From positions 64,981,054-65,045,053 of the forward strand of contig CM077028.1 in NCBI GenBank assembly GCA_039090855.1: DNA of 64,000 nt, in the 5' to 3' direction. The notes beneath the pieces were generated by a model, which made no database searches, was not told the DNA's origin, and worked only from the letters and a program-made list of their open reading frames with translations. The position numbers and the translations under genes were made by a program. The stretch comes from Macrothele yani. Taxonomy: Eukaryota; Arthropoda; Arachnida; Araneae; Macrothelidae. Shown here piece after piece: positions 40,701 to 50,605 of the stretch (positions are counted from its first letter, which is position 1; every line of letters begins with the position of its first letter).

Positions 40701-41765
40701 AGTGAAGTAAATCCGAAGTAAAAAAAAATCGATATAAGGAAAATAGGTAACGGAAGTAGTCAAAACTAGTTGAATTAGGATTTTTGAATGCTTTCCCATG
40801 AAGTGACGCAACAATAGTTAATGTTATGGACTTTTCGTCAGTGTATAACTTTTTTTTTTTGGTCACGATGTAAACACAAGGAAGTACTGATCGGGGATAA
40901 ATAATTGCGGTTATTGATCCTTTAATTTGTTCACCACTGCTGTTGTTAAAATTTTCTATTTTCTGAGAAAGTGCACAGTTCGTGGCCTTCTAACAAACGA
41001 CAACTGAGAACAGCCACATGGCTGCGACAGACCACCTCTATGTCGGATTTATGACAATCTTCACGTGCATTTCTCTCCGAAAAAGTCTGTATACACACCC
41101 CTAAATTCCCTCTTGAAGCTCGAAAGAGACATCCTGACGGCGGCATTCTGCGAACTGAACTGCATAAGGGAAAACCAAATGCCACCCACAGTTAAAAACA
41201 AAGTAATAAATCCCTCTTCAAGTGGTGAAAGGAAGACCATTTGACGAGACAACAGAGGAGAGAGAGAGAGAGAGAACCCAAGCAGAGGAGAAACAAGCGT
41301 CCAGGCATTCTCGGCGACTGACAAGGTTACACAAGCACGCAAAAGACGGAGCAGCCATCTGGATGGAACGAGGACCTGCGAGCCAACTGCAGAGCTTAAG
41401 ACACAACGGGGACCCCACCCCGGAGCGAAGCAAGTATCAAATCTACAGAGCAGAGCTATGAATAGTTCCCTCAAAAGTGAACGAAGTCTCGCAGTCCCTC
41501 GGACATGGGGCTTCTCGACCGATATTGTGTATAAGTGTGACATGATGTCCGCGGATTAAGGGCATGAGCTCCCTTGACAGTTCTCTCCACTAAAGGTAAC
41601 CTAAATCCTAACAAGGTATGTGGTGTTCTTCGAACATTTGGTCACAGATAGTGTGATATAAACCAATACGTGCCATCGGACGTTGAAAGAGCGTATAGTA
41701 CTCTGTGCCCTGTGAAACGGAGCACGCGATTGAAGGCCTCCAACACATTTTCATTCACTCAAGAG
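40701..41765. other. No recognised gene; GC-richer block 41.1-41.6 kb
   Basis: The 41.1-41.6 kb stretch is clearly less A+T-rich than its neighbours and has a (GA)n run near 41,262. A minus-strand 160-codon frame (41,061-41,543) is Leu/Ser/Arg-rich with no motif I recognise; it may simply reflect the base composition. Confidence 0.4.
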
Positions 41766-43345
41766 ACTCATCATCATCAATCATTATCAATCCACTGCTG
41801 GACGAAAGTCTCTCCAAGCCTCTTCCACAACGGTTTGCCTTGTGCCACTCTCCTCCATGTTACTCCCGCATACTTTCGAATTTCATCCACCCATCTCCCA
41901 TGTGGTCTTCTTCTGGGTCTTTTCCTGTCCCTTGGAATCCAATCAAAAATTTCGGCTATCCATCGATGGTCTGTCCCTCTGGCACTATGTCCAGCCCATT
42001 GCCATTTCAGGGATTTTACTCTGATCATAATGTCTTCCACTCGTGTTATTTTTCAGATCCACGAGTTCCTCTTCTTCTCTCTCCTGGTTACACCAAGCAT
42101 GCCCCTCTACATGCCTCTTCCACAACGGTTTGCCTTGTGCCACTCTCCTCCATGTTACTTCCCGCATACTTTCGAATTTCATCCACCCATCTCCCATGTG
42201 GTCTTCTTCTGGGTCTTTTCCTGTCCCTTGGAATCCAATCAAAAATTTCGGCTATCCATCGATGGTCTGTCCTTCTGGCACTATGTCCAGCCCATTGCCA
42301 TTTCAGGGATTTTACTCTGATCATAATGTCTTCCACTCGTGTCATTTTTCAGATCCACGAGTTCCTCTTCTTCTCTCTCCTGGTTACACCAAGCATGCCC
42401 CTCTCCATGCCTCTTCCACAACGGTTTGCCTTGTGCCACTCTCCTCCATGTTACTCCCGCATACTTTCGAATTTCATCCACCCATCTCCCATGTGGTCTT
42501 CTTCTGGGTCTTTTCCTGTCCCTTGGAATCCAATCAAAAATTTCGGCTATCCATCGATGGTCTGTCCTTCTGGCACTATGTCCAGCCCATTGCCATTTCA
42601 GGGATTTTGCTCTGATCATAATGTCTTCCACTCGTGTCATTTTTCAGATCCACGAGTTCCTCTTCTTCTCTCTCCTGGTTACACCAAGCATGCCCCTCTC
42701 CATGCCTCTTTGAGTTGTCTGCAGCCTTTGTATGTCTCTTTTAGTTAAGGTTCATGTCTCTGCACCATACGTAAACACTGGAAGGATGCATTGATCAAAC
42801 ACTTTTTTTTTTAAGACATAATGGCATATTGCTCTTGAAAATTATGCTGTTTCTTCCAAAAGCTCTCCAGGCAAGTTTTATACGCCGATTAATTTCTTCA
42901 TGAATGTGATCCTCACTTGATATCTGCTGTCTAAGATAAACGTACGTATCTGTTATCTCCAGCTTTTCTCCATCAATCGATAAATCTTCATTTCTTGTAA
43001 AAGCATTGTACATCACTTATGTCTTCTGAAAGTTCATTTTTAATCCCACTTCTTTACTCTTGTCAGCAAGTTCCTGGATCCTACTCTGCAGCTCTGATGG
43101 GGTAGTTGCAAAAATGACTACGTCATCAGTAAAACGAAGGTGAGTTAGATAATCTCCATTAGTCTTTATCCCTTTGTTTTTCCAGTTCAGTAATTGAAGG
43201 ATATTTTCCAATGTGGCATTAAAGAGCTTGGAAGATATGGTGTTACCTTGTCTCACACTCTTTCCAATTTTTATGTGTGCTGTATTTTCAAACAGCCGAA
43301 TCTTTGCACTAGCATTTTCATAGACGTTAATAATATTAATGTGAA
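41766..43345 (-). pseudogene. RTE LINE, 3' segment in sense orientation
   Basis: Minus strand, right to left: INVYENASAKIRLFENTAHI, GKSVRQGNTISSKLFNATLE, HLRFTDDVVIF (about 43,135; the FADD motif with Ala to Thr), LKMNFQKT, an in-frame stop, YVYLRQQISSEDHIHEEINR, KLAWRAFGRNSIIFKSNMPL, then LKEAWRGACLV and three tandem copies of the KSLKWQWAGHSARRTDHRW ... RRRPHGRWVDEIRKYAG segment. The last copy ends FVQQWIDND, then a (TGA)n-like tail (41,766-41,790). It starts exactly where the inverted 5' segment stops. Confidence 0.9.
41819..42706 (-). repeat. Tandem triplication (295-296 bp) of the RTE C-terminus
   Basis: The copies begin with CCTCTTCCACAACGGTTTGC at 41,819, 42,114 and 42,410. They are nearly identical (TCCC versus TCCTTC, a missing or extra C). 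Short homology CATGCCTCTT at the joints fits slippage or unequal exchange. The period is not a multiple of three, so the frame shifts at each joint. Long plus-strand frames here (for example 41,705-42,748) are shadows. Confidence 0.92.
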
Positions 43346-44003
43346 AAGAAGATGGTTCTGTAACAAGAAATAGAGGCGAAATTTTGACAAGAGTGAAAGA
43401 TTTCTACTCCAAACTATATAAAAAGAATGATACATGTACTCCAGACATCATGAAAGGTACCAGTACCAGAGTTAATCCAGTCCTCCCAGCAGAATTTGCG
43501 CATGCAATCAAGAACATGAAGCGGGAAAAGCTCCTGGAGAAGACGGAATTACTGTAGACATCATACAAGAAGCATTTGGAGAAATTGAAATAGTACTCGC
43601 CCAAGTTTTCACTCGATGTCTTAATGAAGGGAAGATTCCTGAGGATTGGAACAATGCTACAATGATCCTGCTACATAAAAAAGTGACATTGAGGATCTCA
43701 GGAACTACAGACCTATCAGCCTCCTATCAGTGGTTTATAAAATCTTCACTAAAGTTCTTTCACACCGCTTGAAGGTAACACTGGGCATGGCCCAACCGAG
43801 AGAACAAGCTGGATTCAGGACTGGCTACAGCACTATAGATCATATCCACGTACTGAGAGAACTAACTGAAAGAGCGAGGGAATATGAACTTCCGTTGTGC
43901 ATGGCTTTTATCGATTATGAAAAGGCCTTTGATTCGGTGAAACCATCAGCAGTTACAATGGCTTTGAAATCCTTCGGTATTGAAGAGACGCATATAACGT
44001 ATT
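43346..44003 (+). pseudogene. RTE LINE, 5' segment inverted (twin-priming structure)
   Basis: Plus strand: EDGSVTRNRGEILTRVKDFY, SKLYKKNDT, AIKNMKREKAPGEDGIT-like (split by a frameshift near 43,510), IPEDWNNATMILLHKKSDIE, DLRNYRPISLLSVVYKIFTK, REQAGFRTGYSTIDHIH, LCMAFIDYEKAFDSVKPSAV (the F.DYEKAFD palm motif) and SFGIEETHI at 44,000. The continuation of the protein (NIINVYENASAK) is found on the minus strand from 43,345, so both halves belong to one insertion. Confidence 0.9.
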
Positions 44004-44214
44004 AAATCCGTTTATTCTTATGGCATAGTTAAGTATAAAAATTCGCCAAGCTTTCGCAATCCATTGGGTGTTTTTTTCCAACGTAATGGTAGACATATAT
44101 ATAGATATATGCACCTCTACCACTGCCTTGAAAAAGCCTCCTAGTGGAGTGAGAAAGCTTGGCAAATCTTTGTACTTACTACGCCACAAAAATAAAAGGA
44201 TTTAATTCGCTATA
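43998..44214. mobile_element. Hairpin MITE with ~60-bp TIRs
   Basis: Arms 43,998-44,058 and 44,153-44,214 are inverted copies (ATTAAATCC.TTTATT.TT, TTGCCAAGCTTTC). The interior (ATGGTAGACATATATATAGA ... GCACCTCTACCAC) also folds. It abuts the broken end of the inverted LINE segment. Confidence 0.72.
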
Positions 44215-44309
44215 TACGTCTCTTGAGTGTTCACAGTGTAGTGTATTTATAATTACGCTATATTTTCATTCGCTTGTTGTTGTTTTTTCTGTGTTTGTGG
44301 CAATGTCCA

Positions 44310-44718
44310 TTAAAGTGGGCGTCTAGGGATTTTGCTTCCTATACTTCCAATGGGAAACTTCTGTACACATTTTCTTCATAATTAATGCGTTTCTAAGGAT
44401 GAAAATTTGAACATCGATTAAAATAACTTCACATTATAACTTGGAATACTTAATATTTTCTAAAACATGACCATAATTAAGCAATCCTACATTTGTTTGT
44501 CTACTGACGTCATCAATGTACAGGTCGCGCCATCTTTTTTCTGGTTTCGACACCAACAAAGGAAAAATTATTGATTTTTAATATAATTATGGTTATATTT
44601 TAGAAAATATTAAATATTCGATGTTATAATATGACGTTATTTTAATCGATGTTCAAATTTTCATCGTTGGGAACGCATCAATTGTGAAAAAATGTGTACA
44701 GAATTTGCCCATTCAAGT
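44310..44718. mobile_element. Foldback MITE, TTAA family, copy d (right tip lost)
   Basis: The left end is TTAAAGTGGGCGTCTAGGGA; core CATTTGTTTGTCTACTGACG and GGTCGCGCCATCTTTTTTCT; the right arm ends near CCCATTCAAG without the terminal ~30 bp. Tips are of the same type as copy a. Confidence 0.83.
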
Positions 44719-45559
44719 CTTCCTCGCTAATTTTGTCCTCAAGCCTGTGCGGGGTGTGTATAGTTGCATAGATATAGTAACTTATGATTAAAGTACGGCA
44801 GTTATTTTAATCTACATGTAAATATCAGTGGTACACACGCTCGTACAATATTCTCGTTTTTGATGTGCATTTTTAATGTTTTTAAGTATTCTCTGTATTC
44901 TCTCATATATGCTGTTTTTGCGGTTATTTTTGGAATTCATCATGCATTTGCAGTATAAAGGATAATAGAATCTTAGCATGGAACACAGCTTGCGTGTAAG
45001 TGTTTAAATCAATCAGTGTGCATAATCATGCTGCCGATAGAGCAGCCCGCAATATTCCTATCGGAATGGATTTTTGCGCCACTCCACGGATATGTTTAGT
45101 GCATATTAAATGTCAACTACAGGAAATGTCAGTATGTATTAGTTCATATTAAATGTCAATTGTGCGTTCAGCTGAACGTTGGCTATATTTTTCTTGTGTG
45201 TGTGCGTGCGTTGCTGTGACTTTTCGGTAGATTGGGACGTGCTGGAGTTAAATCCAGGCATACACGTCCAATCGCGATACGGGCTTTGCGGAAAGTTTTT
45301 CATCAAACATTTAATTCTGGTGTTGCATTTTCTTGGTTGCCACGGTTGCCAACGCTAGTAGGAAACCTTCGTGCTAACCAAGAGCAGCATAGGAACAGGG
45401 CAAAATTTTTTACAAAATTTTCTTTACCTTTTTTCTGCCTTTTTTTTTTGGTGTGGATATCGAGTGCCTTATTGCACGCGATACCTCACCTAATGCCGCT
45501 GTCACATCAGCCTGTCGAGGTAAGATTCACTATTAACCATTGCCGTCTCTTAATAATAC
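44719..45559. other. No recognised gene
   Basis: Spacer with a (TG)n-like patch near 45,200 and a 135-codon unsupported frame (45,232-45,639) whose second half overlaps the inverted repeat. Confidence 0.45.
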
Positions 45560-45656
45560 ATTATGCTAAATTTCTTTGTTATTTAACAATATATTATACT
45601 AAACTATCAACGAATATTATTTCATCATGTTTTGTATAAACTTAACAATATCTCAT

Positions 45657-46020
45657 AAGAAGTACGGGATTACGCCATATAATGCAAATTTTGAAGATGA
45701 CAATCCGATTTTTGGCGTAAATGTTTATCTGCTTCTCCGGGCAAACACGGGATAAGATTCTTAACCTCCAGATTCGCTAAACATGAATGCCGATTGCTTC
45801 GACTAGTGAATCCTGTGATGGTTATATTCAAATTGATCGGAAACTTGAAACTTGGTCGTTCTGGGTGGTGCAGTGGTTAGCATACCCGGGCGCTTTCTGG
45901 GAGACGCGGGTTCGAGTCCCGCTCCAGGACGATGAAATTTTCAAGTTTTCGGATATTATCTGACTTACCATTCTTGTCACATTTACGCCAAAAATCGGAT
46001 TGTCATCTTCAAAATTTGTA
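45657..46020 (+). mobile_element. Foldback insert containing a family-2 SINE, 15-bp target duplication
   Basis: TTAACAATATCTCAT is repeated exactly at 45,642-45,656 and 46,021-46,035. Within it, ~40-bp inverted arms (45,682-45,724 and 45,982-46,020; core GAAGATGACAATCCGATTTT) enclose a tRNA-like module at 45,857-45,930 (GTTCTGG...GGTGCAGTGGTTAGC...GCGGGTTCGAGTCCCGC...CCAGGAC). The last is the best-formed tRNA-like fold in the window, but its tail matches the copy at 28.8 kb. Confidence 0.75.
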
Positions 46021-46381
46021 TTAACAATATCTCATTAAAATCTGCAAAAATTACGAAAACCTTATGATAAAAGTGATAAAAGCCATTACAAAAATGCATC
46101 TTGATGCTAAGAAAACTGCCCTTCGTAACAAAATTCGGCTTCCTTTCGACTGGAGTACCTGCTATTGACGAGAGCTTTAAAAAGATGTATACCACGGTGG
46201 GATGTAACCTGTTGATATCCCAAAGCAGAAGCTATCAATACCTATACCAAACCTGCGATTCAGCGTTTCTTCCTATTCAGGTTAGATTTTAGCTTGTGCA
46301 TGCGCAGATGAATTTTAGTAGCTACATCACGTTTAATCGGTGTTAAGGTCGTTTCTTACGTTCGTATAAATCTGAATAATA

Positions 46382-47602
46382 CACAGTGGAACCACATTAT
46401 TGTGATCACCTCCTACTTTTGACGTCTACAACGCGCAGCCAATGAAAGAAGGTACGTGTCGTGAGCTGGCTTGGAGGGTATATAAGGTGTGCTGTGTAGG
46501 CATTCTGAAAATATATCACTCGCTGCTTTCATGGGTAAAAGGAGCGATTTATCAGATTTGCAGAAAGGGATCATTATCGGCTTTCGGGCCAAGGGTAGCA
46601 GTATTTCTGAAAAAGCTCAATTTGTGAACTGTTCGCGTGATGCTGTGGTTAAAGTGTAGCGTGATTGGAGAAATGGCGCCATTGCGAATAAACAACGTGG
46701 AAACCGCGGAGCACCACGTGCCATTGATGTGAGAGGTGAACGTCGGCTGCAAAGGTGCATGAGGGCCGATAAACACGCTACAGTGGAGCAACTCATTGGC
46801 CGAATGAACCAGGGGGCTGTCGGAAGTGTGTCTAAAACGACAGTTCAGCGAACACGGCTTTGTATGGGGCTCTGATGCAGATGGATGGTCGCTGCACCTG
46901 TGGTAACGAAGGTGCGTCGACAAAAAAGGGCTTACATTTGCACGGCAGTATCGGATTTAGATCTCCGGTGATTGGCAAAGGATTGCCTTCTCCGATGAGT
47001 CACGTTTTCTGCTTCATCGAACGGATGGACGTTGGCGCATATGGCGAGAAACATCGGAGAACGAACACTCGTCAACCCTTGCCGGAAGAACACATGCTGG
47101 TGGGTGCAGCGTTATTGTCTGAGGAATGTTTTCGTGGCATTCCCTGGGTCTACTCACACCTGTGGAAGGCACTGCTGATCGAATTCATTATGAATCCATC
47201 CTTGCAGACTACGTACACCCATACATGCTGATTTTCTTCCCTGGGGCGGATGGGATCTTCCAGAACGACAACCGGACGTGTCACACAGCTAGAAATGTCC
47301 GAGAGTGGTTGGAAGAGCACGATGAAGACTTGAAAGTACTTCCTTGGCCCCCTAATTCCCTATACTAAACCCAATTTAGCATCTGTGGGACCACTTCGAT
47401 CGTGTTGCTCGCTCTATGGATCCTCCGCCACGCACCCTCCAGCAGCTGTCAGATGCACTGCAGTCAGCATGGCTCCACATACCTGTGAACACCTTCCAGC
47501 ACCTTATTGAGTCACTCCCAGTTCGTCTAGCTGTTGTCCGCGATGCACACGGCGGTTACTCTGGATATTAGCTGGTGGTCACAATAATGTGACTCGTCCG
47601 TG
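46382..47602 (+). mobile_element. Tc1-like element with TIRs
   Basis: Left CACAGTGGAACCACATTATT and right (inverse) CACGGACGAGTCACATTATT, both followed by GTGA.CACC and bounded by TA. Inserted in copy 2 of the inverted duplication; copy 1 shows the empty site near 1440. Confidence 0.9.
46531..47571 (+). pseudogene. Tc1-like transposase pseudogene
   Basis: ATG at 46,531 (MGKRSDLSDLQKGIIIGFRA), HTH KGSSISEKAQFVNCSRDAVV, then an in-frame TAG (KV*RDW), QRGNRGAPRAIDVRGERRLQ and TVEQLIGRMNQGAVGSVSKT. It then shifts frame repeatedly: FSDESRFLLH-like (about 46,995), a FQNDNRTCHTARNV block (second Asp, about 47,265) and SPNLNPI.HLWDHFD (Glu position, shifted). The C-terminus TFQHLIESLPVRLAVVRDAH, GGYSGY ends at TAG 47,571. 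About 347 codons overall. Confidence 0.88.
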
Positions 47603-47905
47603 TATGTAATAATAATAAAAAGATCATATTGTTTTTGAAAAACTAAACAGTCGAAATATACGTACTATCATTGCAGCAAGTTTAGTAAATATATATTTAC
47701 TTTTATGACTTACATATCTTTTTTCATGGATTATACAGGGTGGTTCAAAACTATATGCCAAAAATGTAAAGGCAGGTAGAGGAGACCTAAATAAGCAGAT
47801 TTTGTATAGGAATGTGTGTGCGGTAATGCCGCGTTGAGCCGGTAGAGAGCGCTGATGAGTGCGGCGTATAAAAGCGCTTCGCCAGCTGGATTTTTCATTT
47901 CCGCC

Positions 47906-48332
47906 GCGGATGGCTTAGTGGTTAGTGTTTCAGACTATCGATGCTGGGTCCCCAGGTTCTAGCCTGGGCTGATCTTTCAGAAATGGCGTGATTTACTAAC
48001 AATCGCTGAATATCCGCCGTGCATCGGACGAGCACGTTAAGTGACGGCCCCCAGGCTGGACCCACTGGTTAAATGGGTATCCTTTCCTATGTCCTCCCTG
48101 AAATTCTCTCACCCATCTATGTGCAATATCGTACTTGTACGGTGGCGCCATCTACTGTACTCTAATCTCACTACAAACTGTTCTGTCAAAAGTCGCTAGA
48201 CTTGCTCTCATTCCTTCCGTTTCTGTGTCCTGCCCAAGAGGCGATCTCGCTGTAGGTGGCTGGGACCTAAACTCTACTCCCTGTGGTCGGAAGTCCTACA
48301 TGAAAATGACAAATCCTGCATCCTCACTGATT
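47906..48332 (+). mobile_element. tRNA-derived SINE (family 3) in the transposase leader
   Basis: A-box GGATGGCTTAGTGGTTAGTG, B-box AGGTTCTAGCCTGG, then CATCGGACGAGCACGTTAAG and a pyrimidine-rich body. Flanks carry a near-duplicate: TTCATTTCCGC before and TTCATTTCCCGC after (about 48,333). Shares its body with the decayed minus-strand copy at 230-460. No A tail is visible, so the 3' end is approximate. Confidence 0.68.
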
Positions 48333-48361
48333 CTTCATTTCCCGCACGGATCTCGAGCAGC

Positions 48362-49438
48362 ATGCATCGTTACACCAATGCGGAGCTGGCCGACATGCAT
48401 TTCATGTATGGGGCTGCACAAGGAAATGGATTAGCTGCTCAACGGATGTACAGGGAGCGATTCCCGGATAGGAATCAGCCGGATCGTCGAAAATTCGAGC
48501 GGCTTCATCGGCAGTTAAGCACGAGTGGATCGTTTTATGCTTTCAGGCGTGATACTGGCATTGGAAGATATCGCAGAACTCCTGCAGTGGAAGAAAGACT
48601 ACTAAACACAGTAGAGTATAATCCGTCGACAAGCTCGAGAGCTGCAGGACGTGCGTTGGGTGTGAGCCATCCAACTGTTTTGAAGACTTTACATGAAGAC
48701 GGAATTCATCCGTATCATTTACAGAGAGTGCAAGCAATGACCCCTGACGATTATCTTCCACGTCTCAACTTCGCCCGTTGGTACCTACAGCAGACTGCAG
48801 CCAATCCAACCTTATCTGCAGATGTTTTATTCACTGATGAGGCTACCTTTACGCGGTCGGGTATGTTTAACATCCATAATTCTCACCTGTGGGCTCATGA
48901 TAACCCACATGGCACAATAACACACGCCTACCAAGAAAGGTTTTCCATTAATGTTTGGGCAGGCATTGTGCGCAATAATTTAGTAGGACCGTACATTCTA
49001 CCTAGTCGTTTAACTGGCCGCACATACGGCATCTTCCTACAGGTGGTCTTACCTGAACTTCTGGTCGATGTTCCTCTAGATGTTCGCAAACGAATGTGGT
49101 TCCAGCACGATGGAGCCCCAGCTCACTTCAGCCGAAACGTCAGGAATCACCTGGACGCTGTCTACGGTCAGCATTGGATAGGACGGGGCAGACCAGTTCC
49201 CTGGCCACCACGTTCTCCTGATTTAACCTGCTTGGATTTCTTCTTTTGGGGTCATATTAAAAGCCTCGTATACGAGAGTCCCGTCACATCTGCAGAAGAT
49301 CTTGTTGCCCGCTTGTCTGTTGCTGCTGGACATGTGCTCGACATGCCTGACGTCTTTTCTAATGCACGCCGATCCATGCGCCGCCGCTGTGAATCTTGTA
49401 TCGCTGTTGGTGGCCGCTCTTTCGAGCACCTCTTGTAA
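48362..49438 (+). CDS. Intact DD41D (rosa-like) mariner-superfamily transposase, 358 aa
   Basis: A nuclear cut-and-paste transposase of the IS630-Tc1-mariner superfamily that would bind the element's terminal repeats and move it to TA sites. ATG at 48,362, TAA at 49,436-49,438, no stop or shift. N-terminal HTH: residues 6-70 (NAELADMHFMYGAAQGNGLA, RKFERLHRQL) and 76-125 (RAAGRALGVSHPTVLKTLHE). Catalytic residues are visible: D159 in LFTDEATF, D250 in WFQHDGAPAHF, D292 in SPDLTCLDFFFWG. There are 41 residues between the last two, the spacing known for the rosa family. C-terminal RRRCESCIAVGG is typical. The 5' leader contains a SINE, so expression is uncertain, but integrity is the best in the window. 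Confidence 0.95.
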   Translation: MHRYTNAELADMHFMYGAAQGNGLAAQRMYRERFPDRNQPDRRKFERLHRQLSTSGSFYAFRRDTGIGRYRRTPAVEERLLNTVEYNPSTSSRAAGRALGVSHPTVLKTLHEDGIHPYHLQRVQAMTPDDYLPRLNFARWYLQQTAANPTLSADVLFTDEATFTRSGMFNIHNSHLWAHDNPHGTITHAYQERFSINVWAGIVRNNLVGPYILPSRLTGRTYGIFLQVVLPELLVDVPLDVRKRMWFQHDGAPAHFSRNVRNHLDAVYGQHWIGRGRPVPWPPRSPDLTCLDFFFWGHIKSLVYESPVTSAEDLVARLSVAAGHVLDMPDVFSNARRSMRRRCESCIAVGGRSFEHLL

Positions 49439-49884
49439 ACTGTTAATAAATTTTTGTTTTCTTTTGTCTTTACTTGTCTTTTCAGTTTCCTGTGATTCAT
49501 ACTGCTTTACGTGCTAGCGCTTTAATGCGGCATTAGCGCACACACATTCCTATACGAAATCTGCTTATTTAGATCCCCTCTATCTGCATTTACATTTTTG
49601 ACATATAGTTTTGAACCACCCTATATAACAATAACATTCATTAATTCTCCTACCTAAGCGCCGATCAATGTCAGAATTAAGTGAACTTTATTGTTTGTTG
49701 TTGTGACTGAATTCCACTTAGTGTGTACCGAACTGTGGCTCGGTGTGATCGTGACTGACGCAAAGAACTGCCATGTGTTGTACGTAAATAAATGTTAATC
49801 TTCAAATCGCTGGTTTTATTTCACACATACAAAGCTCTTGTCATGCAGAAGATACATATCATAAATTATCTACAAAGAATAGTA

Positions 49885-49985
49885 GTGTACTCTCTCGATC
49901 TTTTTTTAAGGTCCATGCCTTTGATTCATTAAGTGAGAACTGAAAGAATGGATTGATTAAATACTGTTCTTTTAAAACAACCTGC
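49885..49985 (-). pseudogene. RTE LINE scrap
   Basis: Minus-strand peptides LKRTVFNQSILSVL (shifted) and KAWTLKK resemble the RTE block before the C-terminal domain (LTYGAETWTLTKK). About 100 bp only. Confidence 0.5.
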
Positions 49986-49989
49986 ATGG

Positions 49990-50600
49990 GATGGATGGCT
50001 TATCGCAGGACATCATTAGGAACCTGCATAACTCCACGCCGAGACGTCTGGAATGCTGTGTGAAAAAACATGGCGGCCCGACGCCATACTGTGAGACGCA
50101 TCTTATTGGCGTGCAGCTCAATAAATATTGCCCATATCAGTCTCATTGTTTAGTTATTTATTGTTCCTCGTAACCTTTACCTTCCCCCTGAATAGCATTG
50201 CAATCCGACACGTTTTTCTCGGTGAAACTATTTTTTTGATGATGTGTGTATATGGATAATCTTCGTCAGGTTATTGCTGAAAAGAATTTATGGCATGTCT
50301 GTAACAATAGTTATAAAAGAAAATGTGCGATAAGCATTTTGCAATATAGGATGTAAATCGCGCGCCCGAGAACGAACAAAAATAACTGGAAAATCTTGTC
50401 CGATTGGAGTTTGTACAATCTGCAGAAATAATTTTTTAAGCTGTCTCCTATCAGAGGAGATATTGTGTCAAACACAGTTACTCGTGCAGGATACGCATAT
50501 TGTGCCAACATATAATTTTTTTTGAGCTCGACGGCGAGATAGCTTGATGGCCAACATTTTTCTAGTTGATTGTACAACGCTGCAGTCAAAGGGTGGTAAA
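49990..50600. other. No recognised gene
   Basis: Spacer upstream of the SINE cluster; a 176-codon minus-strand frame (50,311-50,841) is half SINE and has no domain. Confidence 0.5.
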
Positions 50601-50605
50601 TATTT

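Larger units (their letters stand above)
47736..49623 (+). mobile_element. Rosa-like DD41D transposon, apparently complete
   Basis: Inverted repeats of ~105 bp: 47,736-47,840 (CAGGGTGGTTCAAAACTATA, AATAAGCAGATTTTGTATAG, GAATGTGTGTGCG) and 49,518-49,623, with only a handful of differences. TA flanks both ends (47,734-35 and 49,624-25). It encodes one uninterrupted transposase. A retroposed SINE sits in the leader between the left repeat and the start codon. Confidence 0.94.
45560..49890 (-). repeat. Interspersed repeat/inverted duplication, copy 2 (three insertions)
   Basis: Matches 620-1925 in inverted orientation. Homology is interrupted at 45,657-46,035 (SINE-bearing foldback insert with a 15-bp duplication), 46,382-47,602 (Tc1) and 47,736-49,623 (rosa-like). 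The remaining ~0.84 kb equals copy 1 without its SINEs (~0.87 kb). Identity is roughly 75-80% by eye. Confidence 0.75.

Noticed and set aside
41061..41543. 160-codon minus-strand frame in a GC-richer block
   Set aside because: No domain, low-complexity Leu/Ser/Arg composition, no promoter or splice context; listed only as an unassigned region.
41705..42748. Plus-strand 347-codon open frame, one of the longest in the window
   Set aside because: It is the antisense of the triplicated RTE C-terminal segment; the peptide is itself a threefold repeat of noise and the sense strand carries the recognisable LINE motifs.
45857..45930. Candidate functional tRNA gene
   Set aside because: The acceptor and T arms pair, but the same module with the same non-tRNA tail occurs at 28.8 kb and it lies inside a foldback insert with a 15-bp target duplication; a SINE explains it better.
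48135..48434. 99-codon frame overlapping the start of the intact transposase, as a possible upstream exon
   Set aside because: It lies in the SINE insert and is in a different frame; no splice signals needed, since the transposase has its own ATG and full family length.
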